Of a stretch of 64,000 nt of DNA, positions 1-9,133 are shown in pieces. Under the pieces are notes generated by a model. The model made no database searches. It was not told the DNA's origin and saw nothing but the letters and a program-made list of their open reading frames with translations. This DNA is from Clostridium thermobutyricum DSM 4928. Lineage in GTDB: Bacteria > Bacillota > Clostridia > Clostridiales > Clostridiaceae. How positions within the stretch are numbered: position 1 is the first letter of the stretch; every line of letters starts with the position of its first letter. The stretch is from contig NZ_LTAY01000048.1 of the NCBI RefSeq assembly GCF_002050515.1, positions 62,001 through 126,000 on the forward strand. Direction: 5' to 3'. The translations under genes were made by a program, and so were the position numbers.

Positions 1-1
1 T

Positions 2-859
2 GAGCTATTAAAAATATTGTATGAGATAGTTAATGAAACGAGTGACTTAATATATGATAATTATGATTTAGATAAAGAGGACTTATTAAAGAATATAAAT
101 GTATATAAGAAAAATATATATTTATCTAAAATAGAAGAAAAATATATTACAGATAAAATGATAAATTCAGTAATAAATAGTAGAAATAAATTTTATAGTC
201 AATCAGCTAAATTACTTAAGAGATATAAAAAGATAATAAATTTAGATGAGGACGAGGTAGAAAATTTATTTAAAAGAACTTTTATAGATATTTTAAATGA
301 TTGGACTTTATTTGAATTATATTGGATAGTGAGAATAATAAAAGAAAATACAAAAAATGCAAAATTATATATATTAGATGATAAAAATACTAAAGTAGCA
401 GAATGGGGAGATAATGAGAATATTTATACAATATATCATAACTCAACAGGAAGTAATGAAATAAGCTTTAAAGTAGATTTAGAAGAAATATGTGATATTG
501 AAAATATAGTTATAAATAAAAGAAGAGAAATAATAAATGAAACAAATAATATTGCAAAAAAAATTTTCCCTAATATAAGAGAAAGATATTCAAAAGTTTT
601 TAATGGAAGACCCGATATATTAATTGAGATAAGAAATATAAATGATAAAAAACTAAATAAAGTAGTGATAGGAGAAGTAAAATATACAAAAGATACAAAT
701 AATATAATTCAAGGAATAAAAGAATTATTAGAATATATTAAATTTATAAAATATAAACAGAACAATAAATATGAATATTTTTCTGAGTTAGATATTGATT
801 TAGAAGTAGAAGGGTTACTTTTAAGTGAGAATTTGATATTAAAAATAACTGATTCATAA
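2..859 (+). CDS. PD-(D/E)XK nuclease-like protein, C-terminal part (5' end outside window)
   Basis: The reading frame is open to the left edge, so the true start lies upstream; at least 285 residues are visible. The TTG at position 17 is only an internal codon. Near the C-terminus there is a GRPDILIEI stretch followed about 20 residues later by VVIGEVKYT. This D...E-x-K spacing is typical of the PD-(D/E)XK nuclease fold, as in McrC-like or DUF2357-type restriction proteins. The preceding 150 residues are helical, lysine-rich and not recognised. A small membrane protein follows after about 45 bp. The fold assignment comes from the motif alone; a role in DNA cleavage or defence is inference. 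Confidence 0.5.
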   Translation, partial: ELLKILYEIVNETSDLIYDNYDLDKEDLLKNINVYKKNIYLSKIEEKYITDKMINSVINSRNKFYSQSAKLLKRYKKIINLDEDEVENLFKRTFIDILNDWTLFELYWIVRIIKENTKNAKLYILDDKNTKVAEWGDNENIYTIYHNSTGSNEISFKVDLEEICDIENIVINKRREIINETNNIAKKIFPNIRERYSKVFNGRPDILIEIRNINDKKLNKVVIGEVKYTKDTNNIIQGIKELLEYIKFIKYKQNNKYEYFSELDIDLEVEGLLLSENLILKITDS

Positions 860-904
860 AGAAAAGTTTAAGTTATTGTATGGTTAATGAGAGGAGATAT
901 AAAG

Positions 905-1180
905 TTGGATTTAATAAAAAGTATAATTAAAGGATTATTAAAGAAGTGGAGTGCCTTTGCTATCATATGGACTTTATTAGCTATACCTAAAAATCCAAGG
1001 CTAAGCGAAAGTTTATTAAATGAAAGATTTATAGATAAAATACTTTATGTAAATTTTTCTTTAGATTATTCAATAATAGCAATAGTTAACTATATTTTTC
1101 TAGGAATATTTATGATTTTAAGCTTTTTGATAATGATATATTTAATTTTAGAGATTACTATAAATGAAGAAATTGAATAG
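905..1180 (+). CDS. Small two-helix membrane protein, unknown function
   Basis: 91 residues when started at TTG 905. An ATG at 887 is in frame, but the GAGGAGAT ribosome binding site (890-897) lies downstream of that ATG and is correctly spaced from the TTG, so the TTG start is preferred. Two hydrophobic segments are visible, a short one near residues 14-28 and a strong one near residues 55-82, with a lysine-rich N-terminus. I do not recognise the family. It follows the nuclease-like gene closely and may be co-transcribed with it; a strong terminator follows. Confidence 0.5.
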   Translation: MDLIKSIIKGLLKKWSAFAIIWTLLAIPKNPRLSESLLNERFIDKILYVNFSLDYSIIAIVNYIFLGIFMILSFLIMIYLILEITINEEIE

Positions 1181-1204
1181 AATTTTATATTATGATATAT
1201 AAAT

Positions 1205-1240
1205 AAAAACTCTTATGATTATAAAGTCATAAGAGTTTTT
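1205..1240. terminator. Bidirectional intrinsic terminator
   Basis: A 14-bp perfect stem (1205-1218 with 1227-1240) has an 8-nt loop and A/T tracts on both sides. It sits between the rightward membrane-protein gene and the leftward fructose operon, and can end transcription in both directions. Confidence 0.85.
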
Positions 1241-1294
1241 TACTCATTATTGATAAATATAATATATTTATAATAGATTATATTTCAAATTATA

Positions 1295-3181
1295 TTATTC
1301 TACATCTTTTAATGGTTTCTTTATTATAGTTAATATAACTGCACCAACCACTGAACCAATTACTAATGATAATAAATATAATAATGCACTTCCACCTACT
1401 AATGGGAATACAAATATTCCTCCAAAAGGAGCAGGCATAGTTATTTTAAATAACATTGATAATCCACCAGCTATAGCTGAACCAACAACACACGCTGGAA
1501 TTACTCTTATTGGATCTGCTGCTGCAAATGGAATTGTTCCTTCTGTTATAAAAGATAATCCAAGAACATAAGCAGTTTTACCAGCATCTCTTTCACCTTT
1601 AGAGTATTTATGTTTTGCGAAAGTTGAAGATAATGCAACTACTAATGGAGGAACCATTCCACCAATCATTACAGCTGCCATTGGAGCAGAATCTCCTGAA
1701 GCCAACATAGCAATAGCAAAAGTATAAGCAGTTTTATTAATTGGACCACCCATATCTACAGCCATCATTCCACCAACTATGGCACCTAATAATACAAGAT
1801 ATCCAGTTCCCATTGTTTTTAATAAATGTTCAGCTCCATGCATTAACATTGCAACAGGAGGAGCAACAAATAATAACATTAATCCACCAGTAATTAATAT
1901 TCCAAGAACAGGATAAATAAGCATTGGTTTAAGTCCATCAAGACTTTCAGGGAATTTATTAAATATTTTCTTTAATAATAAAACAACATATCCACCAAGG
2001 AAACCAGCTAAAAGTCCACCAAGAAATCCAGCATCTGTATTAGCGGCAATAAAACCACCAACCATTGCAGGAGCAAAACCAGGTCTATCAGCTATACTTG
2101 AACCTATGAAACCTGCAAGTACAGGAACCATTAGAGAAAATGAATATTTAGAACCAACAGTTTTTAAAACATAAGCAACTATATTGTATTGAGAACTATT
2201 AGGATCTGCAGAATGAATTCCAAATACAAAAGATAATGCTATAAGGATTCCACCTCCTATTACAAAAGGAAGCATATTTGAAATACCATTCATAAGATGT
2301 TTATATACACCTGTTCTATTTTTAGTTCCAAGCATTCCAGCAATTGAAGTTTCTTCTTTTTTATCTGTATAAATAGGAGCATTATTTAATGATTCTTCAA
2401 TAAGTTCTTTAGGTCTTTTTAAAGCATGAGTAACAGGAACTATCACAACAGGTTTTCCAAGAAATCTATCCATTTCAACTTTCTTATCTGCTGCAACTAT
2501 TATTCCATCAGCTTTATCTATATCATCTTTAGTTAAACCATTTTTTACACCAGTTGAACCATCAGTTTCTATTTTTACTTTATAACCTAATTCTTGTGCA
2601 GTTTTAGTTAAAGATTCAGCAGCCATATATGTGTGAGCTATACCAGTAGGGCAAGCTGTAACTCCAATTATATATTTTTCTCCTGAAGAATCATTAGTTA
2701 AAACGTTTTCTTCTTCAGTGGAATCTTTCTCTTCATATTTATCTAGGAGAGAAAACACTTCTTCAGCACTTTTAGAATTTAATAATGAATTTTTAAAATC
2801 ATCATTCATAAGAAGAATAGAAAGTTTTGAAAGTGTCTCTAAATGCTCATTATTTGCTGATTCAGGAGCTGCAATCATAAATACTATATTTACAGGTTCG
2901 CCATCTAAAGAATCAAATTCAACTCCATCTCTAAAAATACCTAAAGCTAGAGCAGATTCTTTAACTGCTGATGTTTTACCATGAGGAATTCCTATTCCTC
3001 CACCAATTCCTGTAGAAGATAGTTCTTCACGTCTTAAAACTTCCTTTTTATAAAGTTCTTTATCATTTAATAAATTAGCATTATAAAGTGAATCAACTAA
3101 TTGATTTATTACATCTAATTTATCTTTAGCTTTTAAATCTACTGATATTGTATTAGTTCTTAATAACTCAGAAATTTTCAT
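1295..3181 (-). CDS. fruA: PTS fructose transporter subunit EIIABC
   Basis: 628-residue fusion that imports fructose across the membrane and phosphorylates it at C1. An EIIA domain fills about residues 1-145, with the phosphohistidine H67 in GIPHGK. An EIIB domain starts near residue 169, with the phosphocysteine C177 in GVTACPTGIAHT. A hydrophobic EIIC channel domain runs from about residue 290 to the end. The length and A-B-C order are usual for Firmicute FruA. An AGGAGG-type site precedes ATG 3181. It is the last gene of fruR-fruK-fruA, 39 bp after fruK, and ends at the bidirectional terminator at 1205-1240. Regulation by FruR is expected from context. Confidence 0.95.
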   Translation of the reverse strand: MKISELLRTNTISVDLKAKDKLDVINQLVDSLYNANLLNDKELYKKEVLRREELSSTGIGGGIGIPHGKTSAVKESALALGIFRDGVEFDSLDGEPVNIVFMIAAPESANNEHLETLSKLSILLMNDDFKNSLLNSKSAEEVFSLLDKYEEKDSTEEENVLTNDSSGEKYIIGVTACPTGIAHTYMAAESLTKTAQELGYKVKIETDGSTGVKNGLTKDDIDKADGIIVAADKKVEMDRFLGKPVVIVPVTHALKRPKELIEESLNNAPIYTDKKEETSIAGMLGTKNRTGVYKHLMNGISNMLPFVIGGGILIALSFVFGIHSADPNSSQYNIVAYVLKTVGSKYSFSLMVPVLAGFIGSSIADRPGFAPAMVGGFIAANTDAGFLGGLLAGFLGGYVVLLLKKIFNKFPESLDGLKPMLIYPVLGILITGGLMLLFVAPPVAMLMHGAEHLLKTMGTGYLVLLGAIVGGMMAVDMGGPINKTAYTFAIAMLASGDSAPMAAVMIGGMVPPLVVALSSTFAKHKYSKGERDAGKTAYVLGLSFITEGTIPFAAADPIRVIPACVVGSAIAGGLSMLFKITMPAPFGGIFVFPLVGGSALLYLLSLVIGSVVGAVILTIIKKPLKDVE

Positions 3182-3220
3182 TTGTTTTTCCTCCTAAATT
3201 TAAATTAATATGAAGAATAA

Positions 3221-4132
3221 TTATAATTTTTTCAATTTAATTTGGGGTAATAGTTCTAAAACAAAATTATTATCACAAAGGTCTAAGGAAAATGCACTAG
3301 CGCTTCCAGTTGCAATTCCTCTTTTAAAAGCATCTAAAATATTTTTAGATTTTGAGTATTCATGTAAAAAACCAGCAACTAAAGAATCACCAGCACCTAC
3401 TGAATTTTTTACTTCGCCTTTAGGAGCATTGCCAAAGAATACACCAGAATTATTTATTAATAAAGCTCCATCTTCAGCCAGTGAAATTATTACATTTTCA
3501 GCACCCATTGTATTTAGCTTTTTACCATAATCTATAAGTTCATTTCTATCTTTAATTTTTATATCAAAAGCTTCTTCAATTTCAAAATTATTTGGTTTTA
3601 TTAGAAAAGGTTTCTTTTTAACAGATTCTAATAATGCTTTTCCAGATGTATCTACTACAACTTTTACATTGTTTTTATTTGCTATATCTTGAATTTCAGA
3701 ATAGAGATTGTCTGGAAGGGAGCTTTGAATCTTTCCAGCTAAAACTAAGATATCATCATCTTTAAGCTCATTTAATTTATCTAAAAGTAAATTTAGTGAT
3801 TCTTTTTCTATATAAGGGCCATCTGCATTTATATCAGTTTCATCAACAGATTTTATTTTTACATTTATCCTAGAATCTTCTTTTACTTTTATAAAATCTG
3901 TATGAATTCCTAAATTGTTTAATGTTAAATTTATAAATTCACCAGTAAATCCTCCTACAAATCCTAAAGCTATACTATCAGTACCTGAATTTTTTAAAAC
4001 TCTCGAAACATTGATTCCTTTTCCACCAGGAAATTTAAAAGTTTTAGTACATCTATTAACTTTTCCTAATTCAACAGAATTAAGAGAAATTATATAATCA
4101 ATAGATGGATTTAAAGTTAGTGTATATATCAT
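3221..4132 (-). CDS. fruK: 1-phosphofructokinase
   Basis: 303-residue PfkB-family sugar kinase that converts fructose-1-phosphate, the product of FruA, to fructose-1,6-bisphosphate in the cytoplasm. The PfkB signatures are visible: an FPGGKGIN motif near residues 34-41 and GAGDSLVAGF near 246-255, with catalytic base D249. Length is normal. Its ATG overlaps the last codons of fruR by 4 bp, indicating translational coupling, and fruA follows. The neighbouring fructose PTS argues against the related tagatose-6-phosphate kinase. Confidence 0.94.
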   Translation of the reverse strand: MIYTLTLNPSIDYIISLNSVELGKVNRCTKTFKFPGGKGINVSRVLKNSGTDSIALGFVGGFTGEFINLTLNNLGIHTDFIKVKEDSRINVKIKSVDETDINADGPYIEKESLNLLLDKLNELKDDDILVLAGKIQSSLPDNLYSEIQDIANKNNVKVVVDTSGKALLESVKKKPFLIKPNNFEIEEAFDIKIKDRNELIDYGKKLNTMGAENVIISLAEDGALLINNSGVFFGNAPKGEVKNSVGAGDSLVAGFLHEYSKSKNILDAFKRGIATGSASAFSLDLCDNNFVLELLPQIKLKKL

Positions 4133-4878
4133 TTTTTATTCACCATCCTTACATCTGTAATTTCTTTATATTTATCTAAATCAGAATTTTTATTAGTAAT
4201 TATAGAGCAATCACTTAGCTTAGCAAATTTTACAAAGCTTACATAACCAAATTTTGATGAATCAGCTAGAATAAAAGCTTTTTTTGAATTATTTATTGCA
4301 CATTCTTTTATGCTTGCTTCTTCACAATCAGGAGTTGTAAAGCCAGATTCTAAATCTACTCCATTAGTTCCAATGAAGGATTTATCAAATTTAAATTTAT
4401 TTAAACAATTTAATGCGTGACTTCCTATAATAGCTTTTGTGGTAAGTTTTACATTTCCACCTATCATATAGCAATCAATGTTATTTTCAACTAGAGCATT
4501 GATATGATTTAAACCATTAGTAACTACAAAGACATTTTTATTTGCTAAATATTTTATTATTTCATATGTTGTCGTTCCTGCATCAATAAATATACAATCA
4601 CCATCATTTATTAATTCTGAAGCATATTTTGCTAATATATTTTTTTCATCAGTGTGTTTAGAAAGCTTTTCTTTGTAACTTAATTCTTTACGTTTTGAAG
4701 AAAGTGCTTTAGCACCACCATGAAATCTTTCTAATAATCCTCTTTCTTCTAATATTGATAAATCTCTTCTTATAGTAGAGTCAGAAGCTTCTAATTTAGA
4801 AGATAATTCTTCAAACTTTATAAGTTCTTTTTCTTTTAATAAATCTAAAATTAAATTATATCTTTCTTCTGTTAACAT
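4129..4878 (-). CDS. fruR: DeoR-family repressor of the fructose operon
   Basis: 249-residue DeoR-type regulator. A helix-turn-helix lies in the first 57 residues (DSTIRRDLSILEERG), and a sugar-phosphate effector domain follows, with the DAGTTT motif near residue 102. In related operons the effector is fructose-1-phosphate, which relieves repression. First gene of fruR-fruK-fruA, so autoregulated; five 10-bp-phased AATCA repeats lie just upstream and overlap its -35 region. AAAGGAG precedes ATG 4878. The symbol rests on family plus operon context. Confidence 0.9.
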   Translation of the reverse strand: MLTEERYNLILDLLKEKELIKFEELSSKLEASDSTIRRDLSILEERGLLERFHGGAKALSSKRKELSYKEKLSKHTDEKNILAKYASELINDGDCIFIDAGTTTYEIIKYLANKNVFVVTNGLNHINALVENNIDCYMIGGNVKLTTKAIIGSHALNCLNKFKFDKSFIGTNGVDLESGFTTPDCEEASIKECAINNSKKAFILADSSKFGYVSFVKFAKLSDCSIITNKNSDLDKYKEITDVRMVNKK

Positions 4879-4913
4879 AATTTATAACTCCTTTAGTGAG
4901 ATATTATGATATA

Positions 4914-4942
4914 AGTATAACTTAAAAAGTAATCATTTACAA
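4914..4942 (-). promoter_or_regulatory. fruRKA promoter
   Basis: On the minus strand, -35 TTGTAA (4937-4942) and -10 TATACT (4914-4919) are separated by 17 bp, about 35 bp upstream of the fruR start codon. Confidence 0.6.
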
Positions 4943-4980
4943 TCATAAATAATCAAAAATAATTATAAATAATCAAAAAA
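4931..4980. promoter_or_regulatory. Five 10-bp direct repeats, probable FruR operator
   Basis: Units of the form AATCAWAAAT begin at 4931, 4941, 4951, 4961 and 4971, exactly one helical turn apart. The first overlaps the -35 of the fruR promoter. DeoR-family operators are commonly direct repeats of a TGATT-containing element, which is the complement of this unit. Binding is inferred. Confidence 0.6.
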
Positions 4981-5163
4981 GATTAAAATATATATAAATT
5001 AATATTTAGTATAACGATATTTTGATTAGAAAAATTTAATTTTTATTATAAAAGTTGGAATTTATATAATAATTTTTTTAAAAAATATTAAATTTAGGAA
5101 TAAAAAGTACGATAAATAAATATAATATATAGTTGCTAAATTTTAAGAGGGGCGTGATTTTTT

Positions 5164-5274
5164 ATGAGCACTAATGGAGTTAAAAAAAGAGTAATTTCTT
5201 TTGATTATGAAATACCAAATAATAAAAAAGAAAAAGATGATTCAAATAATAATGAAGAGAAGAAAACTTATTAA
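5164..5274 (+). CDS. 36-residue charged small protein, unknown
   Basis: An ATG at 5164 follows an AGAGGGG site (5147-5153) and opens a 36-codon frame rich in Lys, Asn, Asp and Glu in its second half. It begins MSTNGVKKRV and ends in a KKTY tail. A hairpin terminator (5302-5358) closes the unit, so the gene has its own ribosome site and terminator. I do not recognise a family. It sits alone between fruR and the next unknown gene. A 13-bp string at 5103-5115 recurs upstream of the small gene at 38436. Moderate-to-low confidence because of the short length. Confidence 0.4.
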   Translation: MSTNGVKKRVISFDYEIPNNKKEKDDSNNNEEKKTY

Positions 5275-5301
5275 AATAAAATATAAATAGAAAAACAATA
5301 G

Positions 5302-5358
5302 ATCTTGATATTATTAATGAATTTTTAAGAGAAGTTCACTAATATATCAAGATTTTTT
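5302..5358 (+). terminator. Intrinsic terminator of the small gene
   Basis: A 10-bp stem (ATCTTGATAT at 5302-5311 with its complement at 5343-5352) has a 31-nt loop and is followed by a run of T. The loop is longer than usual. Confidence 0.65.
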
Positions 5359-5513
5359 TATGTTAACATTTACAAAAAATATAAAATTATATATAAAAAA
5401 ATATTGTCATTAATTTGTAAGAAGTTTGTATTCAATTTATAAATTTTATTAAAAAAATAGAGAATATAATTAAATTAACAAGAGAGAAAAAATGTTTCTG
5501 GAGGGATAGTAAA

Positions 5514-5909
5514 ATGAGAGATAATGCAAAGGAAATTCAACAAAATTTAATGGAATTATTAGTTTTAAATGGTGACAAAACTATGATTAGAAATTTAGAA
5601 AAAGAATTAGAGATGAGCTATTCATTTGCAATTGATAATGGTAAAGAAGTTGTAAGAAGAAATGAAGGATTAGGTGAATATATTGAAAGATATTCAGTTA
5701 GTTTAATGAAGAATTTTTCAAGAAAAAAATATGAAAGATTAAAAAATCTTTGTAATGAATATAATACAATTGGAGATTCAAGAGTTGTAGAAAAAGTTTT
5801 TGAAATAGATGAAAAAGCAGTTAAGCATAATGCAGTTGAAAGAATATCAATGTCAATAGAAAATTTCATACAAGGAATATTTAAGAACTCAAAGAAAAAG
5901 TTCGTGTAG
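5514..5909 (+). CDS. Hypothetical soluble protein, 131 residues
   Basis: GGAGGG precedes ATG 5514. The product is predicted to be mostly alpha-helical and strongly charged, with no membrane segment or signal peptide. It contains a run of Lys/Arg near residues 70-80 and a KKKF basic tail. I recognise no domain. Flanked by terminator-like hairpins on both sides, so probably transcribed alone. Confidence 0.7.
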   Translation: MRDNAKEIQQNLMELLVLNGDKTMIRNLEKELEMSYSFAIDNGKEVVRRNEGLGEYIERYSVSLMKNFSRKKYERLKNLCNEYNTIGDSRVVEKVFEIDEKAVKHNAVERISMSIENFIQGIFKNSKKKFV

Positions 5910-5911
5910 TA

Positions 5912-5981
5912 AGAACCCTGAATTTACTAAGATATATCTAAAGAATACAGATAGTTATCTTAAAGCAAAATTCAGGGTTCT
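5912..5981 (+). terminator. Two-tier hairpin after the 131-residue gene
   Basis: The outer 14-bp stem (5912-5925 with 5968-5981) encloses a smaller AAGATA/TATCTT stem. There is no clear U-run, so termination is less certain than for the other hairpins; an RNA-stabilising or regulatory role is possible. Confidence 0.5.
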
Positions 5982-6041
5982 ATTAATTTAAAATAAGTTA
6001 TTATAAGTATATAAAAATAGAAAAATTTCAGCAATTAAAGT

Positions 6042-7664
6042 TTAGTCTGCTTTATATAAAACTTCACCAGATTTTATAGTTTCAAGAACTTTAATTTTAT
6101 ATAAATCTAAAGGATTTATTTCAAGTGGATTTTTATCAATGATAATTATATCTGCAAGTTTACCTTTTTCTAATGAACCTTTTTTATCATCTTCAAAATA
6201 TTGTTTTGCAGCATTAATTGTAACTGCTTTTATAGCATCTAGAACAGAAATTTTTTCATCTTCTCCAATAGTTACTCCATTTAAAGTTATTCTATTTACT
6301 GAACACCAAATAGTTCTAAACATATCAGGCATAAGTACAGGAGTGTCTTGATGAAAAGTGAAAACTAAGTTTCTATTTAAAGCAGATTTAGCAGGGCTTA
6401 TTTTAGAAGCTCTTTCTAATCCAAAGTTTTTAATGTGTATGTCACCCCAGAAATAAGAATGTGCTGTAAAGAAAGATGGAATCATTCCAATTTCTTTCAT
6501 ATCTTTAAGTTGAGAATCTCTAACTAATTGAGCATGTACCATAACAGGTAATGTTGAAGTAAAAGATTCATTTCTTTCATTTAATACTTTTTTAAATGAA
6601 TCAATTAATTGTTTTGCAGCAGCATCTCCATTACAGTGAGATAAAATTTGTGCATTATCATTTAAAGCTTGTCCTATAAACTTTAATACTTCATCATCTG
6701 TAAGAGTTCCAATACCAAATTCTTTGCTATTTTTATCAGGATTATTAATGTCCTTATAAGGTGTTAACATCCAAGCTGTTCTTCCTTGAGGAGAACCATC
6801 TAAGAACATCTTATATCCACCAATTCTAAAATTATTTATATAACCTTTAACATAAGTTTCTTTATTTTCCTCATAAATATTTTTATTATTTTTTATATCA
6901 ATAAAACCTACGATATCCATTTTAAGTTTTTTATTCTTAGATGAATAATCTAATATTGCAAATTCTTCTTTTTTTGTAAATCCATCTTGGCAAGTTGTTA
7001 TTCCAAATTTTAAATAATCTTCTTGAGCTTTAACAAGTAAATCTGATAAATCTGAAACAGAAGGAACAGGAATTTTAAAAGTGTTTTGAATAAAAGCATT
7101 TTCTTTTAAAAGTCCAGTAGGTTCATTTGAATCTTTAAATTTAATAATTTCTCCACCATCAGGATTTATAGAATCTTTTGTTATGTTAAATAAATTTAAT
7201 CCAATAGAATTAATAACACCCATATGTCCAGAAATATGACTTAATATTATTGGGTTAGTTTTAGATAATTTATCAAGCAAAAGTTTAGTTGGGTGCTCTT
7301 TTTCTTTTAATCTTTCGTGGTCATAATTAAATCCAGTTATCCATTCATCTTCTTTTAAATTATTTTTATCAATAAAGTTTTTTAAAGTATTAAAGATATC
7401 TTCAAAGCTTGTACAATTACCTAAATTAACAAGTCTTAATGTTTGAGCATAGCTAGTTATATGACTGTGAGAATCTATAAATGAAGGCATTAAAGTTTTT
7501 CCTTTTAAATCAACAAGATCAGTAGAAGAATCTTTTAATTTTAAAATTTCATTAGAAGATCCAAGCTCTTTTATAACACCATCTTCTATTAATAATGCTT
7601 CAAAAATAGATGATTTATTATCTATAGTCAAAATAGTTCCGTTATAGTAAATTATTCTTTTCAT
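6042..7664 (-). CDS. YtcJ-like metal-dependent amidohydrolase
   Basis: 540-residue member of the amidohydrolase superfamily (Amidohydro_3, YtcJ group), cytoplasmic. The metal-binding DSHSH motif is at residues 64-68, later histidines lie in a HISGHM motif near 142-147 and an LSHCNGDAA motif near 340, and a C-terminal KGKLADIIIID segment rebuilds the beta-sandwich. Members act on amide or imide bonds of poorly defined substrates, so no specific reaction is claimed. GGAGG precedes ATG 7664. Transcribed divergently from the MFS transporter; the two may share the 233-bp control region. Confidence 0.85.
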   Translation of the reverse strand: MKRIIYYNGTILTIDNKSSIFEALLIEDGVIKELGSSNEILKLKDSSTDLVDLKGKTLMPSFIDSHSHITSYAQTLRLVNLGNCTSFEDIFNTLKNFIDKNNLKEDEWITGFNYDHERLKEKEHPTKLLLDKLSKTNPIILSHISGHMGVINSIGLNLFNITKDSINPDGGEIIKFKDSNEPTGLLKENAFIQNTFKIPVPSVSDLSDLLVKAQEDYLKFGITTCQDGFTKKEEFAILDYSSKNKKLKMDIVGFIDIKNNKNIYEENKETYVKGYINNFRIGGYKMFLDGSPQGRTAWMLTPYKDINNPDKNSKEFGIGTLTDDEVLKFIGQALNDNAQILSHCNGDAAAKQLIDSFKKVLNERNESFTSTLPVMVHAQLVRDSQLKDMKEIGMIPSFFTAHSYFWGDIHIKNFGLERASKISPAKSALNRNLVFTFHQDTPVLMPDMFRTIWCSVNRITLNGVTIGEDEKISVLDAIKAVTINAAKQYFEDDKKGSLEKGKLADIIIIDKNPLEINPLDLYKIKVLETIKSGEVLYKAD

Positions 7665-7815
7665 AATAAACCTCCTATCTGAATAAAATTTACTTTTTAA
7701 ATATATTATAGCAATAAATATAATGAATTAAGTTAAATAAATTTATTTTAACGAAATTACTTAAAATATTTAAATAATTAAGATAAAAAATTTTATATAT
7801 GAATTTTTAAATAAT

Positions 7816-7884
7816 AAATATGACTTTTTATTGAAAAGGTCATATTTAAAGAGTAATATGACTAATATAAAAATAAGTCATATT
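7816..7884 (+). promoter_or_regulatory. Tandem palindromes upstream of the MFS gene
   Basis: Two inverted repeats with ATATGAC/GTCATAT arms: arms at 7818-7824 and 7839-7845, then 7856-7862 and 7877-7883. Their centres are exactly 38 bp apart. The second ends at the ribosome binding site of the transporter gene. They could be operators for a dimeric repressor or RNA hairpins covering the translation start. Confidence 0.5.
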
Positions 7885-7897
7885 TGGAGTGGTTAAT

Positions 7898-9082
7898 ATG
7901 AGTAAATCAAAAATAAAAAAAGAAAATTTGATTTTAGTAATTGTAATAGCATTAGCATTAGGAAGTAGACAACTTGCAATGAATATAGTTACACCTTTTG
8001 TAGCTTATTATGCTCAGACTTTACTTTTTGGTTCTTTAGTGCTTGGAGGAATAGCTTTAGGAATTTTTAATTTAACACAAGGATTTTGTCAAGTTCCTTT
8101 TGGAAATTTGTATGATAAGATAGGTGGAAAAAAAGTTGTTTTAATCGGACTTGGGGCGCTTATTTGTGGATTATTTTTATCATTTATATCAAATAACGCA
8201 TATGTTTATGTTTTATCTAGAGCACTTCAAGGTTCAGGTGCTATAACATCAGCTGCTTATTCTTGGTTATCTAAAAGTGTTTCACCAGAAGAAAGAGCAG
8301 ATTCAATAAGTTTAGTTGGAGTAGTTGTGGGACTAGCATCAGCAATTGCATTAGGTGGAGGACCAGTATTAATAAAATTTATTTCGGTAAAGACTTTATA
8401 TTTAGCTTCAACAATAATAGTTTCTTTAGTATTTTTATTTGTTTTATTTTTTGTGAAATCAGATGTAGTTGAGAATACAAAAAAAGAAAAAATAGAAGGA
8501 AAAGGAATTTATTTGAAAAAGATTTTTAAAGATAAAAAATTTATTTCTTATTTAATAATAGCTTTTTCAGCAAATTATATAGGAATTGCTTCTTTCTTTT
8601 TGATACCTGAATATTTGAAGTTATCAATTGGAATAGATTCTATGTGGAAGGTTTTAACACCTGCAATATTAATAGCAATAGTTATAATGAGAATTTCAAC
8701 AAAATTCATTAAAAAAGGTTATGTAAAAAGAGTCGCATTTTTAGCTGGAATTGGAACAATTATAGCAGGACTATTGTTATTAACCGAAAGTAGAAATTTA
8801 CTTTTATTATTAATAGAAAGCATATTAGTTTTTGGAGCTTATACAGTTGTAACAGCTTTAATACCTACAGTGATAAATGATTTTGTAGATGATAAATTTA
8901 GAGGATTAGTTAATGGAATAGCAAATGGATGCTCTTATTTAGGAAGTTTTTTAGGAGCTACTATTTCAGGATTATTATTTTCAAATAATTTAATAATAGC
9001 CTTAATTATTATTTTAGTTATAGGAATTGTGTTTACTTGTACTACACTTATCATGTCTAATGGGAAAAAAGTTGGAGTTTAA
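7898..9082 (+). CDS. MFS transporter, drug or metabolite efflux type
   Basis: 394 residues with about 12 hydrophobic helices, a GNLYDKIGGKK loop between helices 2 and 3 (the MFS motif A region) and an SRALQGSGA motif in helix 4. This is the usual pattern of the 12-helix major facilitator superfamily. The ATG at 7898 follows GGAG with proper spacing; an in-frame GTG at 7889 overlaps that site and is not preferred. The substrate cannot be read from sequence. Tandem palindromes directly upstream suggest ligand-controlled expression. Monocistronic and divergent from the amidohydrolase. Confidence 0.85.
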   Translation: MSKSKIKKENLILVIVIALALGSRQLAMNIVTPFVAYYAQTLLFGSLVLGGIALGIFNLTQGFCQVPFGNLYDKIGGKKVVLIGLGALICGLFLSFISNNAYVYVLSRALQGSGAITSAAYSWLSKSVSPEERADSISLVGVVVGLASAIALGGGPVLIKFISVKTLYLASTIIVSLVFLFVLFFVKSDVVENTKKEKIEGKGIYLKKIFKDKKFISYLIIAFSANYIGIASFFLIPEYLKLSIGIDSMWKVLTPAILIAIVIMRISTKFIKKGYVKRVAFLAGIGTIIAGLLLLTESRNLLLLLIESILVFGAYTVVTALIPTVINDFVDDKFRGLVNGIANGCSYLGSFLGATISGLLFSNNLIIALIIILVIGIVFTCTTLIMSNGKKVGV

Positions 9083-9133
9083 AGTTTAAATTACTATTGT
9101 ATAATTAAGTTATAAAACTTAAAGGAGAAGACT

